Below are positions 1 to 10,905 of a stretch of DNA of 64,000 nt, piece by piece. A program made the position numbers and the translations under genes. The stretch comes from Physcomitrium patens (Eukaryota > Streptophyta > Bryopsida > Funariales > Funariaceae), in NCBI RefSeq assembly GCF_000002425.4, contig NC_037253.1, positions 16,508,407 to 16,572,406 of the forward strand, read 5' to 3'. Under the pieces are notes generated by a model that saw nothing but the letters and a program-made list of their open reading frames with translations, had not been told where the DNA came from and made no database searches. How positions within the stretch are numbered: position 1 is the stretch's first letter; each line of letters opens with the position of its first letter.

Positions 1-2260
1 TATATATATATATACATGACATAAAAAATGGATCATTGATACAAATGAAGTAGAAGTAATATTACAATATATTTTGATTAGTTGATAAAGAAAAAAAAGA
101 CAACTGAAGCTTTGATGGTAAATAGTTGTACAAATGCGATTCTTTTAAAATTCATGTAAGTATGTGAATATTTATATATATATATATATATATACGATTA
201 TTTACAATTTGAACAATTTGACTATTATACTTTCGTTTCTTTTATTTTATTGTAGATTTACAAAGTTTAGTTTTTGAAAAATAAACTATGACTTGTACAG
301 AAAACTAACTTTGAAATTACAAGTGATCATATGAGGAAATTGTGTAGAATTATGCATAGCATGCAATGGATGAAAAAATATTTACATGTTTAAATGCTTG
401 ATCTATGTTGGAATTTGTTTTGTACAAGTCTATTTTAATAATAATAATTAAGCTTCAATTTAGTCAAATAAAAAATAATATCATTCTTAAGAGTTTCATT
501 TTTAATTATATAATAAAATTTACAAGTAATGTATGTAGATTAATAAGATATTCAATAAATAAAAAATCATTATCAAAAATAATTATTGTATTATTAAAAT
601 TTAAAAGCTATTTTAGACCAGATTTTGTATTTTTATTTTTTGATTTTAAAAAATATATAAAAATTTACATAAATTACAGTTAATTATATTTTCTTAAAAT
701 TTCAGTAATTTAGATTTCACCGAAAAGATCGGTAAATTTATAAATAAATACCAAAAAATCATATTTAATAACTTATTTTATAATAAGCTATTTATGATAT
801 TTTATAATAAAAGAAAAGAAGTTAATCTCACTTTAATGAAAATTTACACTATTAAAATAAATTGGGTAAAAATTAACGTAATTTTTTAATTATAAACCGT
901 TCTTTTTATATTTATCTTCAGGAGAAAATGAAGAAAAAACCATTCAATTTTGAATATGAATAAAATATTTATTTATAAAAATTATAAATGTTTGAGTAAA
1001 AAGGATTTATTAATAAATTTCATTGCACACAATACTAAAATGCACTGTAATTCATAAAAGCATACTCAGGGAAAGAATAAAGATATTCATACATAACTGT
1101 TTTTGCACAATTACAGAATTCTGAATTTTTTATTGAAACAAGTTTTGAAAAGAAAAATAATGCATTAATTTAATTTATTTCAAGGAATCTTGTAATATTT
1201 ATTCCAAATTATAATTAATTCTCAAAAAAAAGAAAAATCTGCTACTTTGTATGAATAATAGTTTAATAGCCCAAGAACTAGTTTCACTCACAAAGTATGA
1301 TTACGTTAAATTATAAATTTAAAAAGTTCTTAATACACATTTTTACAAATATATCCAAATCAAATAAAAACAAAAGAAAAATGTTCATATAATAATCGAC
1401 ATGTTTGGAATTAAGGAAATAATCTAAATCTAAATCAAAAGCTGATTTAGTGAAATTTTTGGAAGTGATTAAATACATTTTTTCAAGTCTGAAAGCCAGT
1501 AGTTTAATTTCAATTTACATTTGAGGTTTATAAAAAAAATCATAACATCCAATTAATAACGTATGAATTTAGAAACTTCATTTTAAAATTTTATTGATTG
1601 GAATGCTTATAAGTGTTTCATGAATAAATCATTTAGATAATGTTTTAAGGAAATTGAGACCAAAAAATTCTCTTCAGATGTAGTATAATTGTCAAACTAA
1701 ACATTTCAACAATATTGATTTCGAATCTTATAAAATAAGATAAATTATAATTATTTAATATTATCATATTTTTGAGACATTATGAAAAGAATTGTAATAA
1801 TATTTCACACAAGTTGAAAGCATCAAGTGGACATTTGTTTTTTTTATAAATTTAATTATTATTTTATGATTTTTTTTTCACAATTGAAGCTTTCAATAAA
1901 TTTTTTGTGCAATATCCAAAAAAAAGGTGAGTTTTTTTTTGAAAATAATCATTAATACTTTCTTATGAATGGTTACATAAGCTTCATTTGAGATAAAATT
2001 GTGTAATGAACATTTTTAAAGAAAAATTATTTAGCAAAAGGTGATTCAATTTTACCTACTTTTTACAGTTGGAAGGACTCATGGTCATTTTGTAATAAAA
2101 GAAAAGAAAAGAAAAAATCTCAAAAGCTGTTGAGTTTTGATTTTGCTTATTAAAGATTAATATGTCTAAGTTGGAGAGTTTTTATTGAGTGATGCGTGTA
2201 TTTGATTTCAGAAAATATTGAATTCAAATGCATATTTATAATAGTGCGACTACAGTCAAA

Positions 2261-2294
<34 letters not shown>

Positions 2295-2965
2295 AACAGG
2301 AAATGTTTTATGAAATTGGAAAGTTAATAATTAAGTTTTATGCAATATCAAAAAAATCTAAAATTAATAATTGCTAAGAATAATAGAACAAAAATGATGT
2401 GGAGATATTATGGCTCATTAAGTAAGTTTGAGGTATTGCAATGCATTGGTATGTACGGGGAGCTTACAAATTTTTGAATAGAATTAACAACGGGAGAATT
2501 TTGTCTTTAAAGTGCTGAAGTATTTGTAATTTTTAGCCATGGTTCTAATACTCATAGTACTCAAACATTTAGAAATTTTTCATTGTATTGATCTTAGTGT
2601 ATCACTTAAGAAATTTACACTATGTTAAAAATGACAAGAATATTGATATTTGTTAATTGAAATATACAATCAACTAGAGAATTTGATCTTTGATTAGAGC
2701 ACTGTAAATTACTTATCTTTAAAAAATAAATCACATACCAAAAACATAATAATAATAATAATAGTAATAGTAATTTTTTTTTTTGAAGATACTGATATGT
2801 TCTAAAAAGATACAAGACAATTTATCCTCTTAAAATTAAATTTTATTGAGTTTGTTTTCAACTCTAAAATTTGATAATAAACTTTATTATTACATTAAAA
2901 TTAAAATTTATTATATTTATTTTACTAAAATTTATATAATATCAATTTTAAAACTATTTGATAAT

Positions 2966-2966
2966 A

Positions 2967-3005
<39 letters not shown>
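2966..3005. repeat. (TTA)n microsatellite
   Basis: About thirteen uninterrupted ATT/TTA units can be read directly, set in AT-rich noncoding DNA. Confidence 0.95.
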
Positions 3006-3006
<1 letters not shown>

Positions 3007-3269
3007 AAGAAAAAATATTATAAAACTAAAAAATAGAGAAAATAATGTATTAAAAAAATGCTCAAAGTATCAATAATCTTTAAATCGTTTTGAGAGGTAT
3101 ATTTTCATTGTTTTATAGTTCATATTTTAAATGGACATACCTACATACAAACATGTAGAGAATATAAATCACACTATATTATACCATGTTCTTAAATTTG
3201 TATCTACATATTTTTTTTTATTATTTTTATAATTAGAATTCATCTAGAACTCCAAAAAAAATGTTATCA

Positions 3270-3282
3270 AAATAATTGAATG

Positions 3283-3332
<50 letters not shown>

Positions 3333-3345
3333 CATTCAATTATTT
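3270..3345. repeat. Perfect hairpin with (AT)n core
   Basis: The left arm AAATAATTGAATGTA (3270-3284) is repeated exactly as its reverse complement at 3331-3345, and the 46 bases between them are alternating AT, so the whole 76 bp is one palindrome. It may be an (AT)n microsatellite captured between mirror arms or a tiny foldback element. No flanking target duplication is obvious. Confidence 0.9.
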
Positions 3346-4076
3346 AAAGCATGGTTATGAAGGGTAATCATATCTATATTTATTGTTTTTACATGCAAGT
3401 ATGTTTAGAATGGAGGTAGAAGTGTTTTTTATTTTATTTTATTTATTATTCTTATGATTTTTATTAGGCGCTTTCTTAAAAATTATCTTAAAATCAATTA
3501 GTTTTTATTCTTATTTTATTTTTTTAATTACATAAATATAAAAAATTAAATAATCTAAAAAAAGCATGTAAATCTTTTATCACCATTTACTCGTTTTGAA
3601 TCCATAGAGGTTTAAAGTACTAAAAATATATATATATATATATATATATAAACACATAGTAACAGAAGATAAAAGGAATATTTAAAAGTATGCACAAAAT
3701 AAAAACAAACACATGGACAAGTTATAAAACAATCATAAATAGATTGTTTGACATTAACAATTCTGCCTCGCAATCCAATTACATATTAACTTCTAACATT
3801 TAAAATAAAACATGGTTGATGTTGTAAAGGACATTTGATTTTTCCAATAAAACATTAGTAAAATAAATAAAATATGCTTATTTGTTTTGGTGTAGTTGTA
3901 GAGTAAGATGTTTGGATTCAGACATGTATGAATTTTAAGATTTATTTGTACCAAAAGGATAAAGAGGGAATAAAGGAAGTAAGCAAAAATTTAAAGAAAT
4001 GAAGAGGAAGAAGAAAAAGATTGAATACTAGTAAGTGTCCACTACCAACCAATACTATTGTCATGAAAGTCAAATT

Positions 4077-4315
4077 TGTTGAAAGCATTAATTGTAGCTG
4101 GCGCTCTCCATACTATTTATTGTAGTCTATAGTATTTAGAATGTAGTAGAAAAACATTGTTTATCTTCTCTCATTCTCTTTGCATAAAGGATCTAATCCT
4201 ACCAATAAACTTACTTCTTGTGTGTGTGTATGTATGTGTGTATGTATGTGTGTACATATGTGTGCATATTACTTCTAGCTACTATTGTCTCTCTTTCTCT
4301 AAAATATTCTTAACA
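4077..4315 (+). repeat. 5' LTR of the Copia element
   Basis: Read against the 3' LTR, this 239-bp copy matches over its whole length, including the shared CTTCTTGTGTGTGT region and the terminal CTCTAAAATATTCT-AACA block. It differs by scattered substitutions and by extra (TG)n/(TATG)n repeat units near 4210-4265, which explain most of the length difference. The divergence implies an old insertion. Confidence 0.95.
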
Positions 4316-4429
4316 CATTATCAGCATGATTGCTTTTATACTCTAGTCTTAGTTCTTAGTTCTTAAAAACTTATGTGTATTTTTTCTTTTGTTTTTTCCT
4401 AATTTTTTTTTCCTTCTTATACTACTATT

Positions 4430-4530
4430 GTTGTTGTTGTTGCTACTACTATTGCTGCTGTTCCTACTGTTGTTGTTGTTGCTACTCCTACTGCTGCTGT
4501 TTTTTGCTGCTGTTCCTGTTGTGCTGCTAT
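4430..4530. repeat. Trinucleotide-rich leader of the Copia element
   Basis: A run of TTG, CTG, CTA and CTC triplets just inside the 5' LTR produces spurious Tyr/Cys and Asn/Ser homopolymer frames on the two strands. It is low-complexity leader sequence and not a gene. Confidence 0.8.
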
Positions 4531-4824
4531 TGCTGCCACCGATTGCCGCCGACTGCCATTGAATATTGCTAATTGCAATTGATTGTCGCCAACTACTGTT
4601 GACTGCCATGACTCAATGCTAATTGCTATTGACTACCACCAACTGCCATACCCTGCTGTAGTCTATCACAGATCCTTATTTTTGTGAAAAAAAAAAAACA
4701 AACAAAAACAAAAAAAAATCCTAAATTTTTTTTTTCTTAAAATTTCTGATTTTAAGTTTAAACTTTATCATTCTATTTGGCTTTACATTCTAAAGTACAT
4801 GTTACTTAATCTTTTCTACTTAAA

Positions 4825-7800
4825 TTGATATTTTTTTTGTTTACATATTTATTTACAATAAGTGCTTCAACATCCTCAACTACCTCTACTATGTTTTCAA
4901 CTATCACCATTGCATCTCAACATTTTCAAGCTCTTCTATTTCCACCATTGGATGCTGATGGAAACAATTATCTATTACAGGTAAAAATGATAAGAACAAA
5001 TTTATTTACAAAACAACTATTTGATGTAATTCTGTTTAAAGAACCTCCTACTGCAAGTACTTCAATTCCTATTGCTATCCATTGAAAAGCACTTCTTATC
5101 CTTCATTAGTATCTTGTACTTATATTACAATATCAATATTTAAAAATAAAAGATCCAACCAAGCTTTAGGAGAATCTTAAATCTAGATTTGATCATCAAA
5201 GGACCATTTTCTTTCAATATGCATGTCATGATTGTATACACTTACGTGTCTTGGATTTTCCAAATTTAAATGCTTTCAACAATGAAATGTATCGTATTGT
5301 CTCACAACTACAATTATGTGGACAAAGCATCTCTGAAGAAGAAATGATTGAAAAAACTCTCTTTAGATTTCCTCTCACATCTATTGTGCTTACACAACAA
5401 TATAGGAATATGAAATTTTAGAATCATACTGATCTCATATCCTATCTACTTCTTGTAGAGAAACAAAATGAACTACTCTTATATAATACATGAGCTCATC
5501 CTATTGGAACCACGATTCTAGAATCTCATGCATTTAATATTCCAAAGTCTAAGAAATAATTATATAAACATGGAAAAAAATGCTCATAAGCACCACATCA
5601 ATCATGGTCATGACCATTTTCATCAATATAGAAACAATAAACATTCTACAATTAATTATAGTAGAAAATAAAAATCAAAGATGCATTTTTGGCATAAATA
5701 TGGAATGATTGGATATTTGGCATATGTATGTTGTACTTCAAAATACTTTATTAAAATATTCCAAAAAAATAAGAAACTTTGAACTGAGGCTTGTGAAGTT
5801 TATACTATATATGCGTCCATGAATTCAATTGGTGTGAAGATTTAGAGGCTCATATAAAGGAGAAAACCTCTAATGATGAATCAAATGATGCGCTCATTGA
5901 TATTGTAATAATACATATTATATTGCAGGATAGACAGTTTTTTATTGAAAAATCTTCAACTTGGCAAATTAAAAATTTGATGACTATGGCTAGATTGAAT
6001 GCGTTTAATTCCCAAGAGGGAATAGCAATGGTAAAATTTCCTACGAGCTCTATCATAAAATATAAACCTATAATGTTTGCATCCTCAGCATTTCAAAGTC
6101 TGATCAACTACCGAGATGTACATGCCACTGGTTATCATCTCTCAATTACAATTCTAGATAGGCAAAAGGTTTTGGTTCTTGAAAAGAACCATAAAGTTGT
6201 AGAAAAAGCTTTTATTATGACAAATGGTTTATACCAGATTGCAATCAGACCTCATATTATATTTAATTTTATATCATTTATAACAAAGAGTTGCATTTTT
6301 CTTTGGCATGGACAATTGGGACATCTAGGATCTATATTATTTTGGAAGATAATTCCATGGATAATTAGATATAATTTAAGACCTTCAGATGGAAATTTTA
6401 TGGAATTATGTTGTGCATGTGTTTAAGGCAAGATGATTGCTTGGCCATCAATTTGAAAACTCCGAGAAGAATTACCACTAATGCTTGAAAGGTTTTATGG
6501 TGATATTTGTGGTCCTATTAATCAAATATCTTGATCATTTTGTTATTTTTTGATCCTTGTTGATGCATCAAGCAAACAATCACATGTTTTATTATTATCA
6601 TCTTGAAACATGATATTTGCTAATCTTATATCTATGTTTATTTGTTTTTGAGGATATTTTCTTGATTATCCTATCAAAACATTACGTATGGATAATGCAA
6701 AAGAATTTGCATCAAAGTCCTTTGAAGACTATTATACTATAACAAGGATTGAGTTGACATATTGTGTTCCATATGAACATGCTCAAAATGGACTTACAAA
6801 GTCATTTATAAAGCATATACAATTCATTACCCGGCTACTCTTTCTTTATGCAAATTTACATACATCTATATGGAATCATGCAGTTTTGTATGCTGCAATA
6901 TTAATATATTTCCATCCTTCTTCTCTTGAAATTATAACACTATAAGAGCTTATTTCAGGTTGTATTCCAAATGTATCTCACCTATGGGTATTTGGTTGCT
7001 ATATTTGGCTTTTAGTACTAAAACATAATGACATATCATTGAAGCTCATCCACAAGAAGGCATATATATTGGTTTTGATTCACCAAGTATTATTCATATA
7101 ATTGATCCATCAACAAGCATATTATTACATGCACGTTTTTAAAATTGCCGTTTTGAAGAGAACGTATTTTCATCTCTTCAAGGAGGAGTATTTAATCAAC
7201 AAAGAAATTTAGTACTTGCATTTGGAGCACTAGAAACATTTACAATGAATCCTGATCCTATAACATCTTTGGTTGAAAGTGAAGTTGCCAAGGTTCTGTA
7301 TCTAAAATGGATTGCAAATGAAATATTTGATGGTTTCAATGATGAGCCTTGGATTACAAGGATTCCAATTAATGAGGCTCAAAATGAACTCGCTCAAATT
7401 GCAATACCACTAACAAATATACCTCAAGTTAAAACATCAGCAATTAAAAGGACTCATGGAGCGAATAAGCAACCACAAAAAAAAAAACTATAACATATGG
7501 TGATTTTGGTATTATTTCTGTGGAAGTTCCTAGTAAACCTATGGGACCATCAATTAATGACAATATGTCCATGCATATTATACCTTCACCTCATGCTACA
7601 GAAAATTTTGAAATTAGGAGGAATTAAATCAAGTTGAGTACAAAATTATTTGTTCTATATTATGCTATTAATGATCTTTAGGATAGACCATTTATTATAA
7701 TAGATAAATTATTTGCATTCATGATAGCAAAAGTTCTTTCTTACAAGAAAGAAAATCTTGAATCTCAAACCATTCAAGAAGCGATGTGTTGCTTTGATTG

Positions 7801-9322
7801 ATTAAAATAGAAAAGTGCCATTGAGGAGGAGTATGCTTCTTTGCATAAGAGAAAAGTCTTTGGTCCAATTGTGGATACTCTTACTTCTCGCCTTGTGGGA
7901 TATAAGATAGTATTAATATGAAAGCAAGATGCTAAAGATCAAATAAGACGCTATAAAGCTTGTCTTGTTGCTCAAGGATTTATCCAACAGTTTGGCATTG
8001 ATTATGAATCTACATATTTTCTAGTCATGGATTCAATTATATTCCAATATATTATTGGAATGGCAGTTCATGGCACCTTTGAAATGCATCTCATGGATGT
8101 GGTAACTATGTATTTGTATGATTCACTTGATGCAAATATTTATATGAAAGTTCTACTTGGTTTGGAAACAGGAACTCCAAATGCACCTGCTCCAAGACAA
8201 TATTGTGGTATTAAATTACACAAGGCCCTATATGGTCTAAAACAATCTAAATGCATATGGTATCAATATCCTCAAGATTATTTAATTATAAATAAGTTTG
8301 TAAATAATCAATTAATTCCTTATTTATTTATCAAATAGAATAAAAGTAGTTTTGTGATCATTGATGTATATGTTGATGATTTTAATCTAGTGGACACTAG
8401 ATTTGCATATGTTGTAGATACTAATCGTCCTATATGTGAATTTGAGATGAAAATATTAAAAAAAATAACTTTTTTGCATTAGTCTTTAAATTATGCATCT
8501 CTCAGATAGTAGCATTTTTCTCTACCAACTAACATATCTTAGACAAATCTTACAGAGATTCAATATGATTGATACTTATCTATTATCCATACCAATGGTT
8601 GAACATGGTTATGATGATCATGATCCATATCGTCCGTGTGAAGAGGAGAAGGAAATATTAAGAGAACAATATTCATATCTTATAGTGATTTGAGCACTTT
8701 TATATTTAGCCACATCTATCAGATTAGATATTACATTTTCTGTTAGTATTCTTGCAAGATACATTTCACGTTCAACACTAGGACATTGGAATGGCATCAA
8801 ATATTTACTATGTTATTTAAAAGGCACTGAAGATTTGAGATTATATTAAACATGATCTGTAGATCCAAAATTAGTTGGATATTCTGATATAGGATATAAA
8901 TATGATATTGCAATAACTAAATCTCAAACATGCTATATATTCTTAAGACATGGAGCTACAATATCATGGAAATCAATGAAACAAATTATAACTGCAACTT
9001 CATCCAACCATGCAGAAATTATTGCCCTATATGAGGCATCTCAGGAATGTATTTGGTTGCAATTGATAAGCTCATTCAAACAACTTGTAGATTTTTATAT
9101 GATGATTCTCCAACTATCTTATATGAAGATAATAGCACTTGTGTTGCACAGATGCAAATTGGTTTTATTAAAAGAGACAGGACAAAGCATATTGATCCAA
9201 AGTATTTTAGTTATATCTATGACTTGATTACTAATCAAGTACTTAAGATCAAGAAAATTGAATCTGCAAATAACCTTGCTGAATTTCTCATCAAAGCTCT
9301 CCGTTTGTGCAACCATCATTGA
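4825..9322 (+). pseudogene. Degenerate Copia gag-pol
   Basis: The order of recognisable pieces is gag (a typical FPPLDADGNNY start near 4941), gag-pre-integrase (WHGQLGH near 6304), integrase (MDNAKEF near 6688, then an NGL motif near 6787), reverse transcriptase (8027-8338, ALYGLKQS near 8225, YVDD at 8369-8380) and RNase H (SNHAEIIALYEASQE near 9004). Copia proteins are normally one frame of about 1300 codons; here the longest open piece is 167 codons and the frames change repeatedly. It is therefore a dead copy that could move only with enzymes supplied by another element. Confidence 0.92.
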
Positions 9323-9536
9323 CTTACTTATGGCATTGGCATGCAAAGACTTGCTTTTCTTAAGCAAGAAAGTTAATGAACTCTTGAGATAATTTTGTAC
9401 TTTTTTTCCTTCATCTATGGTTTTGTCCTTAAATATAATAAGGTTTTCCTAGATAAGGTTTTAATGAGACATCAGTTCTTAATCTTATGAGATTACAGAA
9501 AAGTATAGATTATAATTCTATGCATATAAATATTAT

Positions 9537-9552
9537 GACGAGCGAGGAGGAG
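9537..9552 (+). other. Polypurine tract of the Copia element
   Basis: GACGAGCGAGGAGGAG lies directly against the 3' LTR start, the expected position of the plus-strand priming site in LTR retrotransposons. Confidence 0.7.
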
Positions 9553-9765
9553 TGTTGAGAGCATTAAATGTAACTGGCACTCCCCATATTGTAGTCTACA
9601 ATATTTGGAATGTAGTGGAGAGACATTGTTTATCTTCTCTCCTTCTCTTTGTATAAAGGATCTAACCCTATCAATAAACTTACTTCTTGTGTGTGTATGT
9701 GTTTACATATGTATGCATATTACTTCAAATACTATTGTCTCTCTTTCTCTAAAATATTCTCAACA
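9553..9765 (+). repeat. 3' LTR of the Copia element
   Basis: 213 bp, TG...CA bounded, direct repeat of 4077-4315, followed at once by the AAATT target duplication. Confidence 0.95.
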
Positions 9766-9770
9766 AAATT

Positions 9771-10905
9771 AATGCACACTCTCTTCCTCGAGGTTTAGAC
9801 AGAGTATGGGAGCCATTGCACCTAGTTGTCACCTATATTTTTGCATTAAAAGAACACAACAGCAAGAACACATCACACGTCTGATACTCAGCATCTACAT
9901 AGACCTGGTCACCTTTTCACCTTTTGTCTACTCAAACAGTAGTCCGGCCTCCTCAGCAAGCCCTATCTCTACATCAGAAACCACAACTCTTTTCATACTC
10001 GCGCCCTCTCTACATTTCAATAACCAAATCGAGGCGACAATGGAACAACACTCACAAGTCATCTAACTAATCTCCATTTCAATCTCTTCCTGACTACCAG
10101 TACACACTCATCACCGAAGTTAAGTAATCCATCTTACAAATACCAAAATTCCTAACACTCTCACCTAACAAGTTGCCGACAAATGGATTGAACCCGGCCA
10201 TCGCATCAGCGAAAGAAATCGCTGCAATTCGTACGAGTGAATTCAGACGCATGGCGCCTCGGCGGTCGCCATACGCCTCGCATCTGAGAAACAGCCAACG
10301 CATGTGAAATTAGTATCGATATTTCAAATGATAAAGGCATTCATTCATTCATTCATTCATTCATTCACACTCACCTACTACTACTTTGCTCTGGAGGCAA
10401 ATGCGTTGGTGCCAAAACGAGTGCAGGAGAATGATCAGGTGCAGCGAATCTTACAAATATATATATATATATATATATTAAAATATCGTCGCTGCTTCAG
10501 GGGCGTGTGGTGGAGACGCGCCTTGCGAGGTTTTCAAACCACGGAGCCAAGAAAAGGACAGCAGAGAACTCATCCACGTGTGCTATCCAATGCTCTCTAT
10601 CTAGTCCTCTCTAGAACCCGATCCCTGAAAAGACCTTCATTCCAGCGCCTTCCTTCGATTTCCTCCGTTTTCCCCAGAAACTCAACTGCGCGAGAGCCGC
10701 TACTCATCCGCTGCGGAGGTTTATCTTTTGGAGACAGCGCCTTTCACCTTCGTTTTCTTTGTGCTCTAGGTCATAGCTTTGTTTGCAGAGTCTTAGGTGC
10801 ACTCGCGGTCGAGGATAGTTTTTTGTTTTTTCGAGTTTGTGTTGTGAAGCTGTTTGTGAGCTGAGCGATACGGGAAGTAGTTTGTAGGAGAGGTAGCAGA
10901 GCATA
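9771..10905 (+). promoter_or_regulatory. Ferritin upstream region and 5' leader
   Basis: No gene is evident. The sequence becomes GC-balanced toward 10,500-10,900, as expected for promoter and 5' leader. It contains a CATT repeat (about 10328-10362), an (AT)n tract (about 10459-10478) and a CACGTG G-box (10575-10580), about 330 bp before the start codon. G-boxes bind bZIP/bHLH factors; plant ferritin genes are known to respond to iron and, in some species, ABA. A role for this one is inference. Open frames across the leader (for example 10304-10864) are not supported as genes. Confidence 0.5.
10575..10580 (+). promoter_or_regulatory. G-box CACGTG upstream of ferritin
   Basis: An exact palindromic CACGTG preceded by C (CCACGTGT), the core of ABA- and light-responsive elements in plants. 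Position relative to the transcription start is unknown. Confidence 0.4.

Larger units (their letters stand above)
1..4071. other. AT-rich intergenic region, no gene
   Basis: I see no coding signal here: the open frames are short, of low complexity and full of AT-codon residues. It holds (AT)n tracts near 172-194, 2270-2293, 3284-3331 and 3627-3650, a (TTA)n run near 2969-3005, and a perfect hairpin at 3270-3345 listed separately. The left edge itself begins inside an (AT)n tract. Confidence 0.7.
4072..9770 (+). mobile_element. Ty1/Copia LTR retrotransposon, full length but defective
   Basis: Two direct LTRs (4077-4315 and 9553-9765) start with TGTTGA and end in AACA. They are flanked by the 5-bp duplication AAATT (4072-4076 and 9766-9770), which marks a single insertion event. 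Inside, in Copia order, are gag-like sequence (about 4825-5560), a gag-pre-integrase motif HGQLGH near 6307, integrase core pieces (6688-6945), reverse transcriptase with a YVDD box at 8369-8380, and an RNase H block from about 9000. A polypurine stretch sits just before the 3' LTR at about 9537-9552. The polyprotein is broken by many stops and frameshifts, so the copy cannot encode its own proteins. Order integrase before reverse transcriptase places it in Copia, not Gypsy. Confidence 0.95.

Noticed and set aside
10094..10303. Minus-strand 69-codon frame with balanced composition, and a short match (CCGAAGTTAAG) to 5S rRNA
   Set aside because: The match is only 11 bases, with no other 5S element around it; the frame has no recognisable product.
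10304..10864. 186-codon frame upstream of ferritin
   Set aside because: It runs through CATT and AT repeats and ferritin leader, has no family resemblance, and is best explained as leader sequence.
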